19,473 nucleotides of DNA, from contig CAMPJY010000034.1 in the NCBI GenBank assembly GCA_946887025.1, forward strand, positions 1-19,473. Reading direction: 5' to 3'. Made by a program: the position numbers and the translations under genes. The notes below the pieces were generated by a model. The model did no database searches. It worked only from the letters and a program-made list of their open reading frames with translations, and was not told the DNA's origin. Of this stretch, positions 1 through 6,772 are shown in pieces. Numbering within the stretch: position 1 is the first letter of the stretch; each line of letters opens with the position of its first letter. This DNA comes from an uncultured Salinimicrobium sp. (lineage in GTDB: Bacteria > Bacteroidota > Bacteroidia > Flavobacteriales > Flavobacteriaceae).

Positions 1-565
1 TCCTGCCATTGTATATGCTCCCTAAAGCTTCAGCACTATCCTCAATTACAGGGATTCCATAAGCCTCTGCAACCCTGTGAACTTCCTTCACCCTGTATGG
101 CATTCCATACAAATGAACGGCGATAATAGCTTTTGGTTTCTTCCCATTTGCTATTCTATCCGTAATAGCTGCTTCCAGTTGAACAGGACAGATATTAAGT
201 GTCTCCGGTTCGCTATCCACAAAAATGGGAGTGGCACCCTGGTATACTATGGGGTTGGCGGAAGCTGCAAAGGTAAGACTCTGGCAAATCACTTCATCTC
301 CACTTTCCACACCTGAAAGTATGAGGGCCAGATGAAGGGCAGCGGTGCCCGAGCTCAAAGCAGCCACCTCGGATCCTGACTCCTGTTCCGGATACAGGTA
401 ATCCCTGATATCCTTTTCGAAACCTGTAACATTGGGGCCCAATGGCGCTATCCAATTCTGTTCAAAAGCCTGGTCGATATATTTCTTCTCTCCCCCACCC
501 ATATGTGGGCTGGAGAGCCAGATCTTAGCCAGTGCTTTTTGTGGTACTTCAGTTTGTTGCTTCAT
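1..565 (-). CDS. pglE: DegT/DnrJ/EryC1/StrS sugar aminotransferase, PglE-like (3' end cut by window edge)
   Basis: The first 188 residues are visible from an ATG at 565; the frame stays open to base 1, so the C-terminal half lies outside the window. Visible family marks are the start KIWLSSPHMGG, APLGPNVTGFE (about 40-50), the phosphate-binding SSGTAALHLAL (71-81), and VIEDSAEALGS (173-183), whose Asp176 should contact the pyridine nitrogen of PLP. The Schiff-base lysine would come just beyond the edge. Family knowledge: these enzymes transfer an amino group from glutamate to a nucleotide-bound keto sugar. Placed directly after PglC- and PglD-like genes, it most likely makes the 4-amino sugar of a UDP-bacillosamine route, like Campylobacter PglE. 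The dehydratase of that route (PglF) is not in the window. The family is certain; the exact substrate is inferred. Confidence 0.9.
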   Translation of the reverse strand, partial: MKQQTEVPQKALAKIWLSSPHMGGGEKKYIDQAFEQNWIAPLGPNVTGFEKDIRDYLYPEQESGSEVAALSSGTAALHLALILSGVESGDEVICQSLTFAASANPIVYQGATPIFVDSEPETLNICPVQLEAAITDRIANGKKPKAIIAVHLYGMPYRVKEVHRVAEAYGIPVIEDSAEALGSIYNGR

Positions 566-609
566 ATATTATCTCCCCAGCCAGGGTAATATTTTTATAA
601 ATTTAAATT

Positions 610-1224
610 TTATTCCGTTATTTCCGCAGAAATCCTCACAATCTTCCCCGGATTTCCTACTACCACTGCAAATTCGGGAATATCCTTAATGATTACAGCA
701 CCCGCCCCAACGGTAACCCACCTTCCTATCGAGATCCCCGGAATTATACAAGCCCCCGTTCCTATATGGGAACCTTCTCCTATTTTTACGTTTCCTGCGA
801 TAGAGGCATTCGGGGAAATATGGACGAAATCTCCCAGGTTTACATCATGTTCCACCACTGCCCCGGAATTTATAATGCAATGCTCCCCAATCCTGGCTTC
901 GGGATTGACAGTTGCATTGGCCATGATCACTGTCCCCGCCCCTATTCGGGCACTTGAAGAAACTACGGCTGAGGCGTGAGCCATGAAGGGATGAAAATCC
1001 CCTCCGATCTTGGCTGCTACTTTTTTGCGGGTCCTATTATTTCCTATAGCCACTATACTAGTCCTTCCTTCCATAGTTCCCCGTGCAGGTTCATTTATAA
1101 CCTTCTCCCCCATAAGCTGCGTAATGGCAGGGTCGTCATCAAAAATGAGGTGCAGTTCTTCATTCCTGGAACGGATGATATCTATAATAACTTTGGCATG
1201 ACCGCTCGCCCCGTATAAGTTCAT
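610..1224 (-). CDS. pglD: PglD/NeuD-family sugar N-acetyltransferase
   Basis: This 204-residue protein has the two-part build of the PglD family. A small Rossmann-like nucleotide-sugar domain opens with NLYGASGHAKVI (2-13). A left-handed beta-helix of hexapeptide repeats follows from about residue 85 (for example ARIGAG, ARIGEH, VKIGEG) and ends with the usual VVVGNPGKIV (187-197). Glu125-His126 in VVEHDVNLG matches the region of the catalytic histidine of Campylobacter PglD. Family role: acetyl-CoA-dependent acetylation of the 4-amino group of a UDP-amino sugar in the cytoplasm. Its ATG follows the TAA of the upstream phosphoglycosyl transferase with no gap, so the two are probably translationally coupled. 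An aminotransferase follows 44 bases downstream, completing a C-D-E order. A NeuD-like role in acetylating a sialic-acid-type sugar is a less likely alternative. Confidence 0.88.
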   Translation of the reverse strand: MNLYGASGHAKVIIDIIRSRNEELHLIFDDDPAITQLMGEKVINEPARGTMEGRTSIVAIGNNRTRKKVAAKIGGDFHPFMAHASAVVSSSARIGAGTVIMANATVNPEARIGEHCIINSGAVVEHDVNLGDFVHISPNASIAGNVKIGEGSHIGTGACIIPGISIGRWVTVGAGAVIIKDIPEFAVVVGNPGKIVRISAEITE

Positions 1225-1830
1225 TTAGTTGCTTCCTTTAAAAGGTTCAGTTGTAGCCATATTTTCTGTGTTAATACCTTCTGATTTTAAAACCTTCAGA
1301 AAGGTAAGCCAAAGAATCTTTAAGTCCAGAAAAAAGGATAAGTGCTGTACATACCACACATCATACTCAAATTTACGATTCCAGCTGATGGCATTCCTTC
1401 CATTCACTTGGGCCCAGCCCGTGATACCTGGTCTAACCAGATGACGTTGCTGTTGAAAATCGGTATACAACCTCAGATATTCAGGTAGCAGGGGCCTTGG
1501 CCCCACTAGACTCATATCTCCTATGATCACATTGAGCAGCTGGGGGATCTCATCCAAAGATGTTTTTCTGATAATGCGCCCCGCCAGCGTCAGCCTGTCA
1601 GCATCGGGAAGCAGATTGCCCTGCTCATCCTTCCTGTCATTCATGGTCTTAAATTTGATAATCCTGAAAAGCTTCCCCTGCTCTCCTGGCCTCCATTGCA
1701 GGAAAAAGGGACTCCCCCAGTTGGCAAGTGAGAGAATAAGGGCAACCAGTAAGAAAACGGGAAAAAGAAAAACAAATCCCAAAAGGGCAACCAGAAAATC
1801 AATAAGGGGCTTCAAAATTTTTGGGTACAC
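1225..1830 (-). CDS. pglC: Undecaprenyl-phosphate sugar phosphotransferase (monotopic PGT, PglC-like)
   Basis: This is the initiating enzyme: it moves a sugar phosphate from a UDP-sugar to undecaprenyl phosphate at the inner membrane. The 201-residue length matches minimal PglC rather than the longer WcaJ/WbaP forms. Visible parts are a single N-terminal membrane helix (about 10-34) with a mid-helix proline, an FKTM motif (60-63), SLDEIPQ with the Asp93-Glu94 dyad known to be catalytic in PglC, the SLVGPRPLLPEY block (107-118) and RPGITGWAQVNGR (133-145). The start is a GTG at 1830. The frame stays open a further 19 codons upstream but holds no ATG, and MYPKILKPLIDF resembles typical starts of the family. 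A gap of about 180 bases separates it from the upstream GT4 gene. Specificity for diacetylbacillosamine phosphate is inferred from the neighbouring PglD and PglE genes. Confidence 0.92.
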   Translation of the reverse strand: MYPKILKPLIDFLVALLGFVFLFPVFLLVALILSLANWGSPFFLQWRPGEQGKLFRIIKFKTMNDRKDEQGNLLPDADRLTLAGRIIRKTSLDEIPQLLNVIIGDMSLVGPRPLLPEYLRLYTDFQQQRHLVRPGITGWAQVNGRNAISWNRKFEYDVWYVQHLSFFLDLKILWLTFLKVLKSEGINTENMATTEPFKGSN

Positions 1831-2010
1831 GTATTTTGGTTTATTGACAAAACTAAGGGTTTTCCTTCCAAGATTAAGTCTAAAGTTTTGTTAAAGAACT
1901 GAGTGGAGACATAGTGCAACAGAAGCTGATTTTAAATCCAGCTGGCCCGACCATTCTAGAATTCGGAAAGTTCTTTTCCAGTAGTTAAACTACCACATGT
2001 TTTACCGATA
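1831..2010. other. Intergenic gap between the GT4 and PglC genes
   Basis: This is the longest gap in the window. A small inverted repeat (GTAGTT-A-AACTAC, 1981-1993) lies just past the GT4 stop but has no T-run, so it is not a convincing terminator. On the minus strand a one-mismatch version of the Bacteroidota -7 element (TAATCTTG, bases 1869-1876) lies 38 bases upstream of the PglC GTG, with no clear -33 partner. No open frame of note, RNA gene or repeat was recognised. The gap may hold a promoter for the PglC-PglD-PglE cassette, but that is a guess. Confidence 0.3.
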
Positions 2011-3177
2011 CTAGCCTCTGCCCTTTTTTCTTTCCCAGGATTTATACTCTTCAAGCAGTAGTTCCCAAAACACTTTCCTTTCAAACTTTTCGGTCACCAT
2101 ATTCCTGGAATTGAACTGAAGTTCTTTCCTCCACAAATCCTCCTTTAAAAATTTATGGAGGGCCGCTTTCAGGGCGACTTTGTCTTTTACAGGTACTATG
2201 CTGCCGTTCACTCCTTCTTTGATGATCTCATTACAGCCATTGATATTGGAAACAATAGAAGGCAGCCCCATAGCTCCTGCCTGCAGCACGACATTGGGAA
2301 AGCCTTCTCGGTAACTTGGGAAAGCAAGAACATCGGCCACCGCAAAATAGGGTCTGACGTCTTCCTGGTATCCGACAGAAATTATCTTGGGATGTTTCCT
2401 GATCCTTTCTAAGTTTACTTCTTGTATGGGATCCAATTCCTGTTCAAAAGGTCCCACCAGCAGTAAAGTACAGTTTTTTTCATATTCCTGTAATTCCACA
2501 AAAGCCTCTACCAATTCGTTAATCCCTTTATCGGCGACTAAACGGCCTACAAAGATGATTACCAGATCCCCAGTTTTTATTCCAAGCTCATTTTTGAAAC
2601 TGACAGTATCGGTGTCTGAGAATACGTCTGGATTAAAATACTCAGTATCAATTCCATTGGAACTGCCTTCACCAAGAACTTTCATTTTCGTAGGTGGCGC
2701 AAATTTATGCTCCTGAATGATTTGGCGAAGGCCCATGGAATTTGGGTAAATTTTTGTAGCACAGGCATAAGTAAGTTTCTCAACTGCTTCAAGCAACTGC
2801 CGTTTTGCTCCGGTAGCTTCCAGCAGAGGCAGACCGGCTACGGTGTGCAATCGCACCGGCACTCCCGCCATTTTAGCCGCAAGCATTCCGAGAATTCCGG
2901 CTTTGGGAGTGTGGGTGTGTACAATCAGGGGTTTTTCCTTTTTGAAGAAGCGATATAATTTATTAAGGGCTTTTAAATCGAGGAATGGAGTGATTTCCCG
3001 GGTCATTTCTACATGGAAGGTATTAACTTTATTAGTATGCCCATAGCGGTTCAAACGATCCTCATCGGCAGAGATGGCAGTTACTTCATAATACCGGTTC
3101 ATATAACTCAGCTGGCCCTCAAGGAGTTTTTCCAGAGACAGGGGGACGGTAGTGATACGAATGAGTTTTGGGGGCAT
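2011..3177 (-). CDS. Glycosyltransferase family 4 (GT-B fold)
   Basis: This 388-residue cytoplasmic retaining glycosyltransferase probably adds an early sugar to the lipid-linked acceptor made by the next gene, PglC. The N-terminal acceptor half contains VHTHTPKAGILGMLAAK (86-102). The C-terminal donor half contains FVGRLVADKGINELVEAF (209-226), with Arg212 and Lys217 in the usual diphosphate-binding places, and SYREGFPNVVLQAGAMG (288-304). In the classical GT4 EX7E motif the second glutamate is replaced here by Gln299. From memory this variant is widespread in Bacteroidota homologues, so it is probably a subfamily trait rather than loss of function. The start ATG at 3177 is the first in frame and gives a normal MPPKLIRITTVP first strand. 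Position beside PglC recalls Campylobacter PglA, but sugar specificity cannot be read from the sequence. Confidence 0.9.
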   Translation of the reverse strand: MPPKLIRITTVPLSLEKLLEGQLSYMNRYYEVTAISADEDRLNRYGHTNKVNTFHVEMTREITPFLDLKALNKLYRFFKKEKPLIVHTHTPKAGILGMLAAKMAGVPVRLHTVAGLPLLEATGAKRQLLEAVEKLTYACATKIYPNSMGLRQIIQEHKFAPPTKMKVLGEGSSNGIDTEYFNPDVFSDTDTVSFKNELGIKTGDLVIIFVGRLVADKGINELVEAFVELQEYEKNCTLLLVGPFEQELDPIQEVNLERIRKHPKIISVGYQEDVRPYFAVADVLAFPSYREGFPNVVLQAGAMGLPSIVSNINGCNEIIKEGVNGSIVPVKDKVALKAALHKFLKEDLWRKELQFNSRNMVTEKFERKVFWELLLEEYKSWERKKGRG

Positions 3178-3235
3178 GTTGCTTTTTTAGGTAAATGTAT
3201 TGGATTTTTTAAAAAGTAAAAGAAAATGCCTAGTT

Positions 3236-3243
3236 TAGCTTTG
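3236..3243 (+). promoter_or_regulatory. Candidate -7 promoter element for the plus-strand pair
   Basis: TAGCTTTG is an exact match to the Bacteroidota sigma-A -7 consensus TAnnTTTG. It lies in the 82-base divergent gap, 16 bases before the ATG at 3260. No good -33 TTTG is seen at the expected distance, and the resulting leader would be very short. The assignment is tentative. Confidence 0.3.
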
Positions 3244-3259
3244 GAACATAATCAATTTA

Positions 3260-4570
3260 ATGACCACGAGAGACCTGGAGGATCTTTTTGACCACCTATT
3301 CCCAATAGACCGTTCAATTACGGGAGAGGGATACAGGGAAAGCCTTGATATTCTAAAAGAATGGATCCCTTTTGATTATTTGGATATTGACAGTGGAACG
3401 CAGATTTTTGACTGGCAGGTTCCCGAAGAATGGCAGGTAGAGGAGGCTTATTTAATTGACCCTTCCGGAGAAAAAATCCTCGATTACAGGACCAATAATC
3501 TACATATTTTGAATTATTCCGCTCCTGTGGACGCACTTATGGACCTGGAGGAGCTGAAGGAACATCTTCACAGTATTCCTGAACTGCCAGACGCAGTGCC
3601 TTATGTTACATCTTATTATAAAAGAGCCTGGGGATTTTGTATCTCCCATAACCAATTAATATCCCTTAGGCCAGGAAAATACAGAGTGATTATTAAATCC
3701 AGTTTCAAAAAAGGACATATTAGGATTGGGGAATATGTTTTGCCGGGGAATTCTTCAAAAGAGATCCTGTTAACCTCCTACCTGTGTCATCCTTCCATGG
3801 CAAACAATGAATTGGGAGGACCTTTGGCTATAGCTTATATTTATTCAGAACTGAAAAAACTAAAAAAAAGGCAATTCACTTATAGATTTGTAATAAACCC
3901 TGAAACCATTGGATCCCTCGCCTATCTTAGCGAAAAAGCACCAGAACTTCAATCAAAAGTAGTAGGAGGAATTGTTTTGAATTGTCTGGGAGGGCCTAAA
4001 AAAAAGTTGAGCTATAAATATTCAAAATATGCGGATTCCCTACTGGATAACTTCTTTTCAAAAAAAGAAAAAGAAGGAAAGCTAGACTTAAGAGACTTCT
4101 CCCCTTTCGGAGGTTCGGATGAACGTCAATATAATTCCCCCGGAATAAATCTTCCGATTGGACAACTGGCTAGAACCATTTATGAGGAACACCCTGAGTA
4201 TCACAATTCCCTGGATACCAAAGAATTTATGGATCTGTCACAGCTGGAAAAGAGCTGCAAGGAAATAGTAAGTTATCTCCTGGAGATAGACCAGTTGAAG
4301 GTTTGTATTTCTACAAAAGGTTTTGGAGAACCTTTTTTGAGCAGGCATAACTTATATCCTTCCATCAACAGCAATATAACCCGGAAAGAGCATTCGGGAG
4401 ATAGCTTTATGGATGGAAAGAGGAGACAGAGGGTAATAATGAATATTCTAAGTTTTTCCGATGGAAAAAACAGCATAATTGATATTGCAGCCCGAATAGA
4501 AGAGGATCCGGAGTATGTGGAGGCAGTTGCAGAAATGCTTGTGGAAAAAAACCTGATCAGAAGTATATGA
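3260..4570 (+). CDS. DUF4910/DUF2172 aminopeptidase-like polysaccharide biosynthesis protein
   Basis: This 436-residue protein belongs to the family often named 'polysaccharide biosynthesis protein with aminopeptidase-like domain'. It has an M28-like zinc hydrolase core, an inserted small beta domain (about 50-165) and a C-terminal winged helix (about 390-436, with SFSDGKNSIIDIA). Candidate metal ligands are His177 (LCHPSMANN), Glu215 (NPETIGS), Asp287 (GGSDERQ) and His315 (EYHNSLDT). The position normally held by the bridging Asp (ANDN-type motif in peptidases) reads Asn183 here, which may be a trait of this subfamily. There is no signal peptide, so it acts in the cytoplasm. Its stop overlaps the start of the formyltransferase gene (ATGA), so the two are co-translated. 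The true reaction is unknown; removal of an acyl group from a sugar or amino-acid decoration is my inference. Confidence 0.85.
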   Translation: MTTRDLEDLFDHLFPIDRSITGEGYRESLDILKEWIPFDYLDIDSGTQIFDWQVPEEWQVEEAYLIDPSGEKILDYRTNNLHILNYSAPVDALMDLEELKEHLHSIPELPDAVPYVTSYYKRAWGFCISHNQLISLRPGKYRVIIKSSFKKGHIRIGEYVLPGNSSKEILLTSYLCHPSMANNELGGPLAIAYIYSELKKLKKRQFTYRFVINPETIGSLAYLSEKAPELQSKVVGGIVLNCLGGPKKKLSYKYSKYADSLLDNFFSKKEKEGKLDLRDFSPFGGSDERQYNSPGINLPIGQLARTIYEEHPEYHNSLDTKEFMDLSQLEKSCKEIVSYLLEIDQLKVCISTKGFGEPFLSRHNLYPSINSNITRKEHSGDSFMDGKRRQRVIMNILSFSDGKNSIIDIAARIEEDPEYVEAVAEMLVEKNLIRSI

Positions 4571-5367
4571 AAGTCCTGTTAGCAACGGGGAACCATCCCA
4601 GACATCAATATTTAGTTCGCCTTTTCAAGGAGAACGGTTTTCTGGATGCCCTGATCATGGAGGAAAGGGAAAATTTTTCACCTGTGACTCCTGAGGGTCT
4701 GGATGCCCGGACAGGACAATTTTTTACAACCCATTTCAGGAAGAGAGAAGAGGCGGAAAATTTTGTTTTTGGAAGCAGGATTTCAGAATTTGAAAATTCC
4801 CTTAGGATTGCACCCGGAGAAATTAATTCCGCAGATTCCCTTGAGTTTCTAATGAAGAACAAGCCTGATGTAGTCATAACCGCAGGGATTGGCATTCTTG
4901 GGAATGAATTTCTTAAACTAGCGCCTAAGGAAACCTGGAACCTTCACGGGGGCTTATCGCCCTGGTATAAAGGGGCAATTACTCATTTCTGGCCTTCCTA
5001 TCAACTCGAGCCACAGTTTACTGGATGTACACTACACTATATCAGCAGTAAAATCGATGCGGGTGCCATAATTCATCAGACTCCTGCCGTACTGAAAGAA
5101 GGAGATGGCCTGCAGGAACTCTCCTCCAGGTCCCTGAAGTTAGGATTTGACGAAATTATTACGGTATTACAGATACTGAAAAAACAGAGATCAGTAAAAT
5201 CCGTAAAACAAGCTTCCACTGGAAAGCTGTGGTTAAAAAGGGATTGGAAGCCCCAGCATTTAAATCTTATATACGGACTGTATCAGGATCGGGTTGTAGA
5301 TTCATACCTTGAAGGGAAAATTGAACGAAATACTCCGGCTCTTGTACAACAAGGAAATCTGATTTAG
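4567..5367 (+). CDS. Formyltransferase-family protein, probable sugar N-formyltransferase
   Basis: This 266-residue protein carries the formyl-transferase N-terminal domain. WNLHGGLSPWYKG (124-136) supplies Asn125 and His127, and ISSKIDAGAIIHQ (159-171) supplies Asp164. Together these make the Asn-His-Asp triad that uses N10-formyltetrahydrofolate. The N-terminus (MKVLLATGNHPRHQYLVRLF) is a normal first strand and helix. It is shorter than methionyl-tRNA formyltransferase (about 310 residues) and lacks an evident Fmt C-terminal tRNA-binding domain. A sugar-formylating role, as for VioF, QdtF or WbtJ, is therefore more likely than translation initiation. The substrate is probably an amino sugar of the glycan; the PLP aminotransferase at the left end could provide one. 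It overlaps the DUF4910 gene by four bases and forms the only plus-strand operon in the window. Confidence 0.85.
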   Translation: MKVLLATGNHPRHQYLVRLFKENGFLDALIMEERENFSPVTPEGLDARTGQFFTTHFRKREEAENFVFGSRISEFENSLRIAPGEINSADSLEFLMKNKPDVVITAGIGILGNEFLKLAPKETWNLHGGLSPWYKGAITHFWPSYQLEPQFTGCTLHYISSKIDAGAIIHQTPAVLKEGDGLQELSSRSLKLGFDEIITVLQILKKQRSVKSVKQASTGKLWLKRDWKPQHLNLIYGLYQDRVVDSYLEGKIERNTPALVQQGNLI

Positions 5368-5406
5368 AAAGTTAAATTGGAAGGATTAAGGGGCAGCGAA
5401 GGAATT

Positions 5407-6141
5407 CTAAACCGGATTCTCCTTAATAATTAATTCCAAGGCCTGATCACATTGAACCTCCTTACAACTGCTGTTCCTGTATAATTCAAGAAACGACCTG
5501 TATTCCAGATCCGGATTATGTAGTCCCTGTTCTTTTATATGTGCAGCGTTTGCTTCCTGACTTAAAAACTGGTCCCGATAGCCTTTGGCATATGGAGTTT
5601 TAAAAAAGGTGAAACCAGTGATGAAAACTTCTTTACAAGGCGAGTTCAAAAGGGAAGCTAAGGCTGAGAACCCAACGGTGGGTGTCCAGGTATTCAGTTT
5701 CTCTTTAATTAATTTGTGATTATGAGCATCGAGTATATACGTCTGCGATGGCGTCAGGTGTCGTTTGTAAAAATTAAGGTGTGCGATCGCACCTTTTAAG
5801 TTGCGATTAGGATTTACAAGATATTTTACGCCAAATTCCCTGAAGAGGTCAAAATCTACAGGTCCTCCCCCACTATAGTCATTTTCAAAAAAGCTATGAA
5901 ATAAAACATCGGTGCGGCGGCCTAAATAAGCCTCATATTCAGGTTTCCAGGACTGGATTGCTTTATTTACCCTCACCACCAGATCAAAAGATTCGATATA
6001 GTCTCCGTTTGGTTCCTTAAAAGCAGTGTCAGCTGCTCCAATTATCGCAACCCTTTTTCCTTCAAAGACTTTGAAGGGATAGAAGGTCTTGGTGTTAGAC
6101 ATCAATAAAGAAGCAGCTTTTATAGATCTGATTAGCTTCAT
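5407..6141 (-). CDS. GT29-like (eukaryote-type sialyltransferase family) glycosyltransferase
   Basis: This 244-residue protein shows the ordered motifs of the GT29 sialyltransferase fold. A sialylmotif-L-like block (29-60: KRVAIIGAADTAF then FDLVVRVNK) is followed by YLGRRTDVLFH (72-82). A sialylmotif-S-like block (153-180) reads TPTVGFSALASLL then CKEVFITGFTFF. A motif-VS-like His208-x4-Glu213 (HNPDLE) comes next. There is no signal peptide or membrane anchor, so it should act in the cytoplasm on the lipid-linked glycan. Family knowledge: GT29 enzymes use CMP-activated 2-keto acid sugars. Seven bases upstream lie a phosphatase and then a CMP-sugar synthetase in the same operon, which fits that donor type. 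The Cys of motif L that forms a disulfide in animal enzymes is absent. The family call rests on motifs read by eye; donor and acceptor are unknown. Confidence 0.75.
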   Translation of the reverse strand: MKLIRSIKAASLLMSNTKTFYPFKVFEGKRVAIIGAADTAFKEPNGDYIESFDLVVRVNKAIQSWKPEYEAYLGRRTDVLFHSFFENDYSGGGPVDFDLFREFGVKYLVNPNRNLKGAIAHLNFYKRHLTPSQTYILDAHNHKLIKEKLNTWTPTVGFSALASLLNSPCKEVFITGFTFFKTPYAKGYRDQFLSQEANAAHIKEQGLHNPDLEYRSFLELYRNSSCKEVQCDQALELIIKENPV

Positions 6142-6148
6142 AAGTTCA

Positions 6149-6772
6149 TTATAAAAATGATTCTATATAGCCTTTCCCTGTTCCAATTAGTTCAGGTTTA
6201 TTATACCCGTAAAAATCCACGTCGCTTTCCCTGGCTGCCTCAAAATCGTTTATTGAATCCCCTATTAACACAGTTTCCCGGGTAGAGTATTCATATTTCT
6301 GCAGAAGCTCCTTTACAAGTTCAATTTTGGGTTCAGGGGAGCCTCCAATACTTTTAAAATATTTGGAAATGCCCAGCTTATCACAAAGAAATCGTAATTC
6401 ATTTCCATCAGAACCGGAAACTATGTGCATCCTGAATTTTTCATAATTCATTTTTACGAACTGGAGTGAATCCTCAATCAGAATATCCGGGTGTATCAAG
6501 TACTCTCGCATGATCACCGAAAAATTCTCTGCATATTTTAAAAGCTCCTCCTCGCTAATAGCTTCCTTCCTGATTGTTTTAAAGAAGTAATCGAATTTCA
6601 CGTAACGAGATAATCCACCATTTTTCCAATGATAATCAAGTAAAAGATCAACTTCCGTTTCCGGAAACTCAGAGAGGACCAGCTTAAATCCTTTTTCCCT
6701 TACTTCATGAGAGTCAATCAGGACCCCGTCAAAATCCCAGATAATATTTTTCTTATTGGCGAATTTTATCAT
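6149..6772 (-). CDS. HAD-superfamily phosphatase of the aldolase/CMP-sugar operon
   Basis: This protein of about 207 residues has the four HAD motifs: WDFDGVLIDS with nucleophile Asp13 and acid Asp15, HIVSGSDG (motif II Ser), a lysine in SPEPKIELV (motif III) and LIGDSINDFEAA (motif IV). The helical insert after motif I is a C1-type cap, as in phosphoglycolate-phosphatase-like enzymes. I place the start at the ATG at 6772, giving MIKFANKKNIIWDFDG. A longer reading from 6808 would run 56 bases into the coding end of the CMP-sugar synthetase and add a lysine-rich stretch unlike HAD starts. With the chosen start the overlap is 20 bases, so the genes are coupled. By analogy with sialic-acid-9-phosphate phosphatase it probably dephosphorylates the aldolase product before CMP activation. 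The substrate is inferred. Confidence 0.85.
   Translation of the reverse strand: MIKFANKKNIIWDFDGVLIDSHEVREKGFKLVLSEFPETEVDLLLDYHWKNGGLSRYVKFDYFFKTIRKEAISEEELLKYAENFSVIMREYLIHPDILIEDSLQFVKMNYEKFRMHIVSGSDGNELRFLCDKLGISKYFKSIGGSPEPKIELVKELLQKYEYSTRETVLIGDSINDFEAARESDVDFYGYNKPELIGTGKGYIESFL

Noticed and set aside
77..1201. Several short plus-strand open frames over the PglE and PglD genes (for example 432-689, 689-979)
   Set aside because: They are antisense to strongly supported genes, show low-complexity or proline-rich composition and no domain; they are shadows.
1981..1993. Inverted repeat GTAGTT-A-AACTAC after the GT4 stop as a terminator
   Set aside because: One-base loop in the perfect form, short stem and no T-run in the direction of transcription.
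4567..5367. Housekeeping methionyl-tRNA formyltransferase
   Set aside because: The protein is short, lacks an evident tRNA-binding C-terminal domain and sits in a glycan locus beside a DUF4910 gene; a sugar formyltransferase fits better.
5377..5439. Inverted repeat TTGGAA/ATTAAGG with CCTTAAT/TTCCAA at the convergent junction, as a bidirectional terminator
   Set aside because: The arms are interrupted unequally, the loop is about 30 bases, no T-run follows, and one arm lies inside the GT29 coding end; it is too weak to call.
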